Shown: one piece after another, positions 26,166 to 34,158 of the stretch
Layout: every line of letters begins with the position of its first letter
How positions within the stretch are numbered: the first letter of the stretch is position 1
Origin: Campylobacterales bacterium
GTDB taxonomy: Bacteria; Campylobacterota; Campylobacteria; Campylobacterales; QNZT01
Assembly (NCBI GenBank): GCA_016744895.1
Contig: JADGDK010000008.1
Coordinates: forward strand, 1-48,965
Direction: 5' to 3'
DNA length: 48,965 nucleotides
Notes under the pieces: model-generated
Databases searched by the model: none
What the model was told of the DNA's origin: nothing
Seen by the model: the letters and a program-made list of their open reading frames with translations, nothing else
Program-made: the position numbers and the translations under genes

Positions 26166-27283
26166 AAGTGTTTTGGCTTGTAGTTTTCTTTTTTGTTTCA
26201 TTTGCATGGGCTGATACGCAGATGGAAAAAGAAGTTAATAGTTATTATCAAAAATGGAAACAAACTTTCATAGTCTCTGAAAAAAACAATTTGTATCGTG
26301 TTGCTATAGATAAAGAGGATAAGCACAGGACAGTTTCAGAAGGGCAGGGTTATGGTATGCTTATAACCTCCATGATGAAAAAAGATCCTGAAGCACAAAA
26401 AATATTTGATGGATTGTGGCGTTTTTCAAGGGCGCATTTGAGCCCTATTTCAAAAGATTTGATGTCATGGGAAGTTCCTGAGAAAAAAGATATTATTGAT
26501 AGTGCTTTTGATGGGGATGCTGATATCGCTTATGCGCTTATCGTTGCAGATAAAAACTGGGGATCAAAAGGGTCAATCAACTATAAAAAAGAGGCACATC
26601 AAGTTTTAGATGCGATATGGAAACATACTATTGGAAAAGAGAGTTACCTCCCGCTTCTTGGAGATTGGGTGGATCCAAAAGGTAAAAAATATAATCAGTA
26701 CACTACAAGAACATCTGATTTTATGCCAGGACATTTTAAAACATTCTATCGATTTAGTGGAGATAAAAAATGGTTAAAAGTTGTCAAAGCGATTCAATAT
26801 GCTATTTTAGATGTGCAACATCCAAAGACAGGGTTAGTGCCCGATTTTATCAAGTATGATGCAAAGATGAAGCGCTATATTGCAGTAGAAGATGGGTTTT
26901 TAGAACATCATGATGGTTCTTATTATTATAATGCGTGTAGGGTTCCATTTCGTTTTGGTGTAGATGCCTTGGTCAATAAGAGCTTAGTTTCAAAGACAAT
27001 TGTACAAAAACTTTCTCACTGGATAAAACATGCAAGTGGTAATGATCCACTAAAGATCAAGAGTGGATTTGAGTTAGATGGTACGGTGATTGGAAATTAT
27101 TTTTCTATAGTATTTACAGCACCATTTGGTGTAGCGGCTATGAGTAATGATCAGATATGGGCACAAAAGATATATGAGGTTGTGAAAAACCGTCATGAGA
27201 ATTATTATGAAGATAGTGTAGCGTTACTAAGTCTATTTGCAATGAGTGGAAACTTTATAGATCCTACTAAAATGGTAAAATAG
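26162..27283 (+). CDS. Secreted glycoside hydrolase family 8 enzyme
   Basis: The 373-aa product has a signal peptide ending at FAWA and one GH8 (alpha/alpha)6-barrel domain. VSEGQGYGM holds the general acid E60; FDGDADIAYALIVAD is the family hallmark; RTSDFMPGHFKTFY and ACRVPFRFG follow. Where cellulases of subgroup GH8a have Asp as the base, this protein has Asn (N257 in YYYNACR), and just before it has FLEHHDG with E248. That pattern is what I recall for subgroup GH8b, which includes chitosanases, lichenases and xylanases. It probably trims or edits the polymer in the periplasm, as BcsZ does for cellulose. Its last 17 bases overlap the convergent HupE-type gene. Confidence 0.9.
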   Translation: MKVFWLVVFFFVSFAWADTQMEKEVNSYYQKWKQTFIVSEKNNLYRVAIDKEDKHRTVSEGQGYGMLITSMMKKDPEAQKIFDGLWRFSRAHLSPISKDLMSWEVPEKKDIIDSAFDGDADIAYALIVADKNWGSKGSINYKKEAHQVLDAIWKHTIGKESYLPLLGDWVDPKGKKYNQYTTRTSDFMPGHFKTFYRFSGDKKWLKVVKAIQYAILDVQHPKTGLVPDFIKYDAKMKRYIAVEDGFLEHHDGSYYYNACRVPFRFGVDALVNKSLVSKTIVQKLSHWIKHASGNDPLKIKSGFELDGTVIGNYFSIVFTAPFGVAAMSNDQIWAQKIYEVVKNRHENYYEDSVALLSLFAMSGNFIDPTKMVK

Positions 27284-28382
27284 AGAGATTAAAATACCTC
27301 TCATATGCCCAAAGTGAAGCAATTACTACTGTAATGGCAGAAAATCCATAAAGAATTACGTATCTATAAAATGTAGAGTGTCGTGTTAAAAATATAAGTG
27401 GTACAACAATAATTACAATAGCTAGTTGTCCTATCTCAACTCCTAAGTTAAACCCTAAAAGAGAACGCACTAATTCACGACTGTTGAGTGTCATCTCTTT
27501 AAGTACATTTGCAAATCCAAAGCCATGAATGAGACCAAAGCCAAATGCCAACATCCAAATTTTTGTTTTCATAAAGACAAAGAGGTTGTTTAGTGCTGTA
27601 AAAAGTACAGAGAGAGCAATTGTTATTTCAACAAATTGTGTGTTTGTGCTCACAATATCTAGGATACTTAATGCTAGTGTAATAGAGTGTGCAATGGTAA
27701 ATGCTGTAACAATTTGAAATACTTTTATTAATGTACTTTGTAGTGAGTTTTGAGCTATTATTTCTCTCTTTTGATAGTAAATAACAGAAGGAATTAAAAG
27801 CATGAGTAAAAATAAAATATGGTCAAATCCAATCCATATATGCCAAACTCCTTCAACAAGAAAATTTATAAAAGATTGAAAAGTTGAAGCTTGTTCAAGT
27901 TGAATTGTAATTTCACGAGAATGTGCTGATAGTACCATTGGTTGTGAATTGTTTTGTTCTTTCATCCCAAAAAAAGCTTTTTGTCCTTTATCAACATCAA
28001 AAAATAGATCATAAAATACTTTGGTTTCATTTTTAGGAGTAGGGCAAACAAGATCAATATGTAGTTTGATGTAAGACTGATGTACACGACGGTAAACTTC
28101 AAAATCTGAAAGATTATTTTTACACGATTGTCCATCTGTTGAGATTTTCAGATGAGGTAGTACACAAGCTACGATCTCCTTTTTTTTGGCTTTGATCTCT
28201 TTCCATGAGATGAGCCCATTTTCATTAGTATCCAAGATGATAAATTGATCCAAATTGTCTGATTCAAAATCCAGTATAACCTTTGGCTGTGAACTGTTAA
28301 TATCGATAGTTATAAAATTTTCTTTGAGAATATCAGATAGAAGAAATTGTGTAAATAGTAAAAGAAAAATGATAACTCGCAT
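27267..28382 (-). CDS. HupE/UreJ family membrane protein with periplasmic EF-hand
   Basis: The 371-aa protein has a signal peptide, a periplasmic part to about residue 165 and six or seven hydrophobic helices. The membrane part has the HupE/UreJ_2 marks: GVWHIWIGFDHILFLLMLL, AFTIAHSITLALS and FGFGLIHGFGFANVL, rich in histidines that could bind nickel. The N-terminal part contains a canonical EF-hand loop, DTNENGLISWKE at residues 51-62, so calcium binding is likely. HupE proteins are Ni2+ or Co2+ transporters tied to hydrogenase or urease. No hydrogenase genes lie in the window. The ATG at 28382 ends 59 bases before the divergently transcribed tRNA-Ala gene. Confidence 0.85.
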   Translation of the reverse strand: MRVIIFLLLFTQFLLSDILKENFITIDINSSQPKVILDFESDNLDQFIILDTNENGLISWKEIKAKKKEIVACVLPHLKISTDGQSCKNNLSDFEVYRRVHQSYIKLHIDLVCPTPKNETKVFYDLFFDVDKGQKAFFGMKEQNNSQPMVLSAHSREITIQLEQASTFQSFINFLVEGVWHIWIGFDHILFLLMLLIPSVIYYQKREIIAQNSLQSTLIKVFQIVTAFTIAHSITLALSILDIVSTNTQFVEITIALSVLFTALNNLFVFMKTKIWMLAFGFGLIHGFGFANVLKEMTLNSRELVRSLLGFNLGVEIGQLAIVIIVVPLIFLTRHSTFYRYVILYGFSAITVVIASLWAYERYFNLSILPF

Positions 28383-28419
28383 GTATCCCCTTATTTTTAC
28401 TATTATAAGAAAAATGTGT

Positions 28420-28425
28420 TAAAAT
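28420..28425 (+). promoter_or_regulatory. Candidate -10 element for tRNA-Ala
   Basis: TGTTAAAAT is an extended -10 (TG at 28417-28418, TAAAAT at 28420-28425) located 17 bases before the mature tRNA 5' end. Confidence 0.4.
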
Positions 28426-28441
28426 ACAAATCTTTAAATTT

Positions 28442-28517
28442 GGGGCCTTAGCTCAGCTGGGAGAGCACGACGCTGGCAGTGTCGGGGTCAGCGGTTCGAA
28501 CCCGCTAGGCTCCACCA
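28442..28517 (+). tRNA. tRNA-Ala (GGC)
   Basis: A complete cloverleaf of 76 bases: acceptor GGGGCCT pairs with AGGCTCC, D-arm GCTC/GAGC, anticodon stem CGACG/TGTCG with loop CTGGCAG (anticodon GGC), T-arm AGCGG/CCGCT with TTCGAAC, and a genomically encoded CCA. It sits alone between two minus-strand genes. Confidence 0.97.
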
Positions 28518-28523
28518 AACATA

Positions 28524-29360
28524 TTATCCTAAAAGTTTTGCGATTTTTGACCAAACTTCTAATGTACCAATATCTGGGACTTCCTCTGCTATATTTAATT
28601 TTTCGTTTAATTCCATCATCTCTTTATGTAATGAGTATGTATTTACAACACTGAGATCTCTAACCGAAGAAATACCTACAGTCTGTATAAGTTGGGCATT
28701 TTTGGTATTTAGTTTAGGCAATCGTAGAATATCTGCCATACTAATCCATGACAATATATCTTCTGATTGTACTTTTAACTTTTTAGCTACATTATCAATA
28801 TCAGCATAGTTTCTATCTAATTTTTTTAGAAGATCGTGTGTGGTAAAGATCTCTAACTCATTAAGTCTTTTGGCATATTTTGAATTAATACCTTCTATCA
28901 CTTGTATATCATAATTATCTGCAATGTCTTTACTAGTTTCAAGATCTATACCATGGTCAGTATATAGTTTGATTTTTTCATCACTTAATTGAATCTGCTT
29001 AGTATCATCGACATTTGACATCTCGTCTTTGTACCCTGGAATACCCAGCGCAGTAGCAACTGTATCAAAAAGAGTTGAATGTTTTGTAGCGTCAATTTCA
29101 TTTTGAACTTGGTTTTTTAAATCAGCATGTGCTACATCATCTACATCTAGTAAACTATTGTCGATATGAGATTGTTCATCATCTGAATAATTTAGTTTTG
29201 TGTTCCATTCACGTTCTACTGCTCTCATTTTCATTTGACACTCTTCATCATGTTCTTGAAGTTTTTTTGAACAATTACCTCGAAGTAGCCAACCAATGAC
29301 TGCACCTATAAGCCCTGCTATCAATAAACATATTAACATTTGTAATAATAAAAAACTCAT
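28524..29360 (-). CDS. Membrane-anchored helix-hairpin-helix (DUF4332-like) protein
   Basis: The 278-aa protein has an N-terminal transmembrane helix (about residues 3-27, with GLIGAVIGWLLRG), an acidic coiled linker to about residue 145, and a C-terminal region of repeated helix-hairpin-helix-like units. That region begins IQVIEGINSKYAKRLNELEIFTTHDLL and continues with ILRLPKLNTKNAQLIQTVGISSVRDL. These IEGIG-like hairpins are the DUF4332 pattern, which in other proteins binds DNA or acts as a scaffold. The ATG overlaps the stop of the upstream OmpA/BON gene by one base, so the two are made together. Function unknown. Confidence 0.7.
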   Translation of the reverse strand: MSFLLLQMLICLLIAGLIGAVIGWLLRGNCSKKLQEHDEECQMKMRAVEREWNTKLNYSDDEQSHIDNSLLDVDDVAHADLKNQVQNEIDATKHSTLFDTVATALGIPGYKDEMSNVDDTKQIQLSDEKIKLYTDHGIDLETSKDIADNYDIQVIEGINSKYAKRLNELEIFTTHDLLKKLDRNYADIDNVAKKLKVQSEDILSWISMADILRLPKLNTKNAQLIQTVGISSVRDLSVVNTYSLHKEMMELNEKLNIAEEVPDIGTLEVWSKIAKLLG

Positions 29361-30514
29361 TATTTTATTCCCTTTATTGTAAACTCAATTCTTCTATTTT
29401 TTGCTCGTCCAGCTTTAAGCATATTACTTACAATTGGAGCTTTTTCCCCATAGCCATGAGCAATTAATTTATTTTTAGCAATACCTTTTTTTATCAAATA
29501 GTTTTTGACACTGTCTGCTCTTTTTTGGCTCAATTTCTTATTATAAGGAGCATTCCCTATTGAGTCCGTGTGTCCACCAATTTCTAATATTTCAGTTTTA
29601 CTGAATTTGCACTTTTTTAGTATGTTAACGATATTGTCCATTGCATTTATACTACTTTTTTTGATATCTGCCTTGTTATACTCAAATAGAATTTTTTGGC
29701 GTTTTGATAGGTCTAATAAGGCTTGCTGACAGAGTTTAGAACTCTTTAATTTTATCTCTTTTTTGACAGTTATTGGTTTTGGTGTACTGATTTCAAAATT
29801 GCCAGAATAATTGTTATATTTTTTCATAATTTTATTTGTATCTTTTAAAATATCTGATTTACTCTTTTGTGAATTATCTGATGAAATATGACCATTAAAT
29901 GCATAGTTAGTGTTATGAAGTTTCATATCTCCATAGTCTACCTTTTTTAATTTTATAAGACCAAGGTGGGTGACTTCATTCCAATGTTCTGGTGCACCTT
30001 TTGCAACTTTAAGATTATCAGTTATGTTTTGTTCACCAAAAAGTTCATAAGCTTTTTTAAGTAATGCACTATAGGTTTCTTTATTATCAACATATCCACT
30101 AAGCAGTATGTGCCCATTTTTATTTTTTGAGGCATCAAATAGATAAGGAGATGGTATCTCTTCATTTTGTGGAGGTACAACATCTTGTATTATTGGCTGT
30201 ATGATTAAATTTGGTTTTGTAACTATAAGTTCATTGTCAACGCCACTTACACCTAAAATATTTCCCACTAATTGTGTTACTTCTTTTTTTGCTTCAATGG
30301 AGGGTACTTTTCCTGTAAGTTTCATAATTGTTGTGGTTGTAAAACCATGACCTACAAGTTGTGCTTTTACATCTAGAAGTTGTTGATTTATAAGTGTTGT
30401 ATTTGCTTTGGATTCAAGATCTTCTCTTATCGCTCCAATTTTGTTTTGAAAGCAAAGATACGTGAGAATCCCAATAAGCACTAATCCTAAAAGTACTAGT
30501 AAGACTTTTTTCAT
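29360..30514 (-). CDS. OmpA-family protein with BON-type domains
   Basis: The 384-aa protein has an N-terminal transmembrane helix (residues 3-23). Residues 40-215 carry BON-like repeats (NQQLLDVKAQLVGHGF..., IEAKKEVTQLVGNILGVSGV, then ETYSALLKKAYELFGEQNI). The C-terminal 120 residues are an OmpA/Pal peptidoglycan-binding domain: FEYNKADIKKSS, EIGGHTDSIGNAPYNKKLSQ and KRADSVKNYLIKKGI, ending AGRAKNRRIEFTI. The layout resembles the BON-OmpA protein ArfA/OmpATb. It should sit in the inner membrane with its OmpA domain on the cell wall. The gene is coupled to the DUF4332-like gene downstream. Confidence 0.85.
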   Translation of the reverse strand: MKKVLLVLLGLVLIGILTYLCFQNKIGAIREDLESKANTTLINQQLLDVKAQLVGHGFTTTTIMKLTGKVPSIEAKKEVTQLVGNILGVSGVDNELIVTKPNLIIQPIIQDVVPPQNEEIPSPYLFDASKNKNGHILLSGYVDNKETYSALLKKAYELFGEQNITDNLKVAKGAPEHWNEVTHLGLIKLKKVDYGDMKLHNTNYAFNGHISSDNSQKSKSDILKDTNKIMKKYNNYSGNFEISTPKPITVKKEIKLKSSKLCQQALLDLSKRQKILFEYNKADIKKSSINAMDNIVNILKKCKFSKTEILEIGGHTDSIGNAPYNKKLSQKRADSVKNYLIKKGIAKNKLIAHGYGEKAPIVSNMLKAGRAKNRRIEFTIKGIK

Positions 30515-30613
30515 TTGTTCCCTTAAATTATAAAAATTATTAACTTTAGTCCATATATTTTAACTCAACAATGCTTTAAAAATAAATAATATTAAATATA
30601 TTTAATAAAAAAT

Positions 30614-31984
30614 TTAGTCTATGACTATAAAACCGTCTTCTCGAGTGAGCATGGTGCCATTTATAATAGTTTTTTTATTGTCAAATATGAGCTCTTTTTC
30701 AAATCCAAGTAGATAAATTAAAAATTGTGATAGTTCATAGTGAGAGTTGATTTGTTGATAATTTGGGGGCATGATAGAGTTTGATGTGATAAACATTGGA
30801 ACTTCATATATTACTGGGTCAAAACTATTGTGTCCATATCTACCATCTTCTCCACTAAACTCACCATGATCTGAAGTATAAATTAAGATAAAAGGTTGTT
30901 GCATATTTTTTAGATATAAGAATAAACTATGATAAAATTCAAAGCTATAATCTACAGATTTTTGATAGTTTTTTGAATTATGATCGGACTTTTGACCTTT
31001 AAAATAGTGATAAGGAGAGTGCTGCCCAATTTGTTGTAATACGATAAAACTCTTTTTAGATAAATCAATTTTTTTTAATTCATCTAAAAGAAGAAGGTCA
31101 TACATTGGCTTTATACTCTTTTTTTCAAAACTTTTGTAGGTATCTACAAAAGAGAGTTGTAAATATGGTTTGATATAGTGTAGACTTTTTTCACTCTGTA
31201 TAGAGATAAATGCTGTATTAAAATTACTTTTTTTTGCGAGTCTAAAGAGGTTGGTCTGGTTCTTTGGAGATAGTTGTAAAGTATTATTTTTCTTATTTAG
31301 TAGAAGTGGTAAAGAGATATCTGTATTGGTTGCTCCTGCATAAATTTTTTTATAAAAATGTCCTTGTGTTTTTAACTTTTGTTCTACATAGGAATTATAT
31401 TTCATACTCTCACCTAAAATAAGAATGATTGTAGTGTTTACTTCTCGCTTCGGGTATAGTGGGCTTTCAAGATGAACTAGATCTGAATTTGTAGTACTTT
31501 GTAGTGCCAAAAGTGAATCAAGAAGTTTTAGTCCCATTGTTGAGTTTAGGTTTATAAAAAGAAGTAGTCCTAAAAGAGGGTATTTTATCCAAGGTTTAAG
31601 AATGTACTTTTGAATTGTGATTTTATTTAAAAGCCATAGAATTATTATAATAGTAAAAAATATGATAATGGGTATAACAAAGAGTGACCAGAGCACAAAA
31701 AGAGTTTCAAATGTCTCATGTATATGTGTAAAAAAATTATAAATATCAGCACTTGTTAAATATCTTTGAAAATAACTAAAAAAGATATGGTGTATTAATC
31801 CAAGTAAAGAAAATGAAAGATAAAAATAGAGTGATTTTTTAAAAAATATACCAAGATATAGTATAAGCATTAAAAAGAAAATAGAGGAAAATAGAGATAT
31901 TTCAGATGTGATCAAATAGTCAGAAGCTAAAAATAAGCTAGTACTAATTAGTGTAAAAATTACAAGCTTAGTGTTATTTAGCAT
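30614..31984 (-). CDS. Sulfatase/phosphoethanolamine-transferase-like membrane enzyme
   Basis: The 456-aa inner-membrane protein has five hydrophobic helices in the first 150 residues and a periplasmic alkaline-phosphatase-superfamily domain. Metal and catalytic marks are ILGES (E192), AGATNTDISLP with T221 as the probable phosphorylated nucleophile, QQIGQHSPYHYF, and YTSDHGEFSGEDGRYGHNSF. This is the EptA/CptA arrangement that transfers phosphoethanolamine to lipid A or other envelope glycans. The cysteine pairs of EptA are absent around the nucleophile, so the donor or acceptor may differ. It lies 99 bases upstream of the OmpA/BON gene's start side and probably has its own promoter. Confidence 0.8.
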   Translation of the reverse strand: MLNNTKLVIFTLISTSLFLASDYLITSEISLFSSIFFLMLILYLGIFFKKSLYFYLSFSLLGLIHHIFFSYFQRYLTSADIYNFFTHIHETFETLFVLWSLFVIPIIIFFTIIIILWLLNKITIQKYILKPWIKYPLLGLLLFINLNSTMGLKLLDSLLALQSTTNSDLVHLESPLYPKREVNTTIILILGESMKYNSYVEQKLKTQGHFYKKIYAGATNTDISLPLLLNKKNNTLQLSPKNQTNLFRLAKKSNFNTAFISIQSEKSLHYIKPYLQLSFVDTYKSFEKKSIKPMYDLLLLDELKKIDLSKKSFIVLQQIGQHSPYHYFKGQKSDHNSKNYQKSVDYSFEFYHSLFLYLKNMQQPFILIYTSDHGEFSGEDGRYGHNSFDPVIYEVPMFITSNSIMPPNYQQINSHYELSQFLIYLLGFEKELIFDNKKTIINGTMLTREDGFIVID

Positions 31985-32125
31985 ATCAAATCCTCATATA
32001 ATTTAAAAATACAGAAAAAAAGTCGATTATAGGTCATTACTATATAAAAATTCAAGAGAAACTGGGATTAAAAAATATATTTTGGTTTCTTCTTAATATT
32101 TAAAATTAAGAAAAAAGGATATTTG

Positions 32126-33064
32126 TTGTTTATTTCTTTGATCCCACATATTGAACAACTAGAAGACGATAAAAAGTATATATTAGAACTCTGGATGGAT
32201 TATGATATCGTAATTGAGACTTTAGAAAAACATCATTTTCAAGTGGAGTATTTTGCCGAAAATTTTGGAACTCGAGTGATAGACTATGCACTTAATGTAA
32301 TACAAGATAAAGAAGAGTTAGGTGATTGTCCTGTAATTGGTGTACTTTTGATGCTCTTTAAAAAGAAAAATATCCCTTTAAATGATATTTTTTTCATATG
32401 TGTACATCTTAAAAATGCAGTATTACATTATTTTTTAGAAAAAAATATTTTGACTCAAGAGGTACTGTTGGAGATAAACCTTGTTATGGATTATAATTTT
32501 AACGGTGTAATTCAAGAGTATATTGAAAATAATTATATAGAGTGTATTGAAAAAAAGGGGATTGATTTAATCTCTTCAGAACCTATTGAAGAGACAAAAA
32601 TTAATGTTATTAGTGCTAAAGTATATGCTCCTCAGATTGAGACAGTTTATGATTTAATTTTGGATTTAGATGAGTTAGAAGATGATGTTTTAAATTTATT
32701 GGAGGATCATCAAACCTTTGATAGTATATTGCAGACACGGTCAAATGTATTATTAACTAAATATAGCAAGGTTTTAAATTCTTTATATGAGTTTCGAGAA
32801 TTGTCCTACATGCTTACACTTCTTACAAAACTTTTAGAAGAGTTAGTTCTTGATACTTTAGCTGTTGGGATAAAAGATAATATTATCATCTATCTTAGAT
32901 CCATAATTAATGACTTGCAAAATTGGAGAAAACAGGTTTTTATTAACCAAAGTGCAGAGGATATCCATTTTATGGATCAAACACTATTAAGTTCTGCCGC
33001 ACAATTAGAGATTATGATTATGCCTTCTGAGAATAAAAATGGTTATGAAATAGATTTTTTTTAA
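32126..33064 (+). CDS. Hypothetical cytoplasmic protein
   Basis: The product is about 312 aa, acidic and mostly helical, with no signal or membrane segment. It opens with FISLIPHIEQLEDDKKYIL and later has QIETVYDLILDLDELEDDVLNLL and SYMLTLLTKLLEELVLDTL. I recognise no family. AAGGAT at 32115-32120 gives a 6-base spacing to a TTG at 32126; another TTG at 32123 is also possible. No ATG start exists near. It precedes the DUF2721 gene by 23 bases, so the pair is likely cotranscribed. Confidence 0.65.
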   Translation: MFISLIPHIEQLEDDKKYILELWMDYDIVIETLEKHHFQVEYFAENFGTRVIDYALNVIQDKEELGDCPVIGVLLMLFKKKNIPLNDIFFICVHLKNAVLHYFLEKNILTQEVLLEINLVMDYNFNGVIQEYIENNYIECIEKKGIDLISSEPIEETKINVISAKVYAPQIETVYDLILDLDELEDDVLNLLEDHQTFDSILQTRSNVLLTKYSKVLNSLYEFRELSYMLTLLTKLLEELVLDTLAVGIKDNIIIYLRSIINDLQNWRKQVFINQSAEDIHFMDQTLLSSAAQLEIMIMPSENKNGYEIDFF

Positions 33065-33087
33065 TATAATAAGAAAAAAGGTACTTT

Positions 33088-33546
33088 ATGCTTACCCCTG
33101 ATAGTAGTAGTACGATATCCACTATTATTCAATTGTCAGTTGCTCCAGTTTTTTTGCTTGCAGGTGTCGCTGGACTTTTAAATGTCTTTACTGGAAGACT
33201 TTCGCGTATTATGGATAGATTGGAAAAATTAGATGCACATCTTGTTTCTCAAAAGAAAAAAGATACATCTTATAAAGAAGATAAAAAGCGAATCCGAAGA
33301 AGAAAATTTTTAGTAATGCGCATGAAAAATACTAACTTGGCAATATTTTTTGTTACTACCACAGGACTAATGGTTGCATTGGTTATTTTAACAATCTTTG
33401 CTAGTTCACTTTTCTCTTTTCATAGTGAACTTTTTGTTTCACTTTTTTTTATGCTAGCAATGTTGTTTTTAATCGTCTCATTAGTACTTTTTTTACGTGA
33501 GATTTACTATACGACATCGTTTATGAACACAAAAAAAGTTTATTAA
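33088..33546 (+). CDS. DUF2721 family membrane protein
   Basis: The 152-aa protein has three hydrophobic helices and the DUF2721 pattern: an N-terminal IQLSVAPVFLLAGVAGLLNV helix, GRLSRIMDRLEKL, a basic RRRKFLVMRM loop, and two C-terminal helices ending in FLREIYYTTSF. The family is found widely in Proteobacteria; function unknown. AAAAAAGG lies close to the start. It follows the hypothetical gene at 32126 directly. Confidence 0.8.
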   Translation: MLTPDSSSTISTIIQLSVAPVFLLAGVAGLLNVFTGRLSRIMDRLEKLDAHLVSQKKKDTSYKEDKKRIRRRKFLVMRMKNTNLAIFFVTTTGLMVALVILTIFASSLFSFHSELFVSLFFMLAMLFLIVSLVLFLREIYYTTSFMNTKKVY

Positions 33547-33614
33547 TTCATTTTGTTAATAAAAAAGAACTATATTTTTAAGTAAATTAAGCTTTATTCA
33601 AGATTCTGAGTAAG

Positions 33615-33702
33615 TGGCCGGGAGAGGGAGATTCGAACTCCCGGAGGTATGACCCTCGCTGGTTTTCAAGACCAGTGCATTCAACCGCTCTGCCATCTCC
33701 CG
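33615..33702 (-). tRNA. tRNA-Ser (TGA)
   Basis: An 88-base minus-strand tRNA with a long variable arm. Acceptor CGGGAGA pairs with TCTCCCG, anticodon loop CTTGAAA carries TGA between CTGGT and ACCAG, and CCA is encoded. It is the last gene of a four-tRNA cluster. Confidence 0.95.
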
Positions 33703-33724
33703 ACATTGGTAAAGATATATAAAG

Positions 33725-33799
33725 TGGAGGCGACACCCGGATTTGAACCGGGGATCAGAGCTTTGCAGGCTCCTGCCTTAGCCACTTGGCTATGTCGCC
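33725..33799 (-). tRNA. tRNA-Cys (GCA)
   Basis: A 75-base minus-strand tRNA. Acceptor GGCGACA pairs with TGTCGCC, the anticodon stem-loop reads GAGCCTGCAAAGCTC with anticodon GCA, and CCA is encoded. Confidence 0.96.
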
Positions 33800-33820
33800 A
33801 AATTATATACTTTTAATTAG

Positions 33821-33908
33821 TGGTGCCCGGGGCCGGACTTGAACCGGCACAGCTGCAATAGCCGGGGGATTTTAAGTCCCCTGTGTCTACCAATTCCACC
33901 ACCCGGGC
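33821..33908 (-). tRNA. tRNA-Leu (TAA)
   Basis: An 88-base minus-strand tRNA with a long variable arm. Acceptor GCCCGGG pairs with CCCGGGC, the anticodon arm reads GGGGACTTAAAATCCCC with TAA, and CCA is encoded. Confidence 0.96.
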
Positions 33909-33970
33909 AAAAACAGTCACTAACTGTTTTAAATAGTATTAAAAATACTATATTGGATTTTTCAATTTTA

Positions 33971-34045
<75 letters not shown>

Positions 34046-34064
34046 ATATCATAAAAGAGCCGAA

Positions 34065-34093
34065 AGTATAGCTAAAAATATATTAATTGTAAA
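34065..34093 (-). promoter_or_regulatory. Promoter of the Gly-Leu-Cys-Ser tRNA cluster
   Basis: On the minus strand TTTACA (34093-34088), a 17-base spacer and TATACT (34070-34065) form a near-consensus sigma-70 promoter 20 bases ahead of tRNA-Gly. Confidence 0.7.
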
Positions 34094-34158
34094 GGCTTTT
34101 TGACATAATTTGTAAAAAAATAGTATCATGATACTAAAGTCAGACAAATGAGGTTTTC

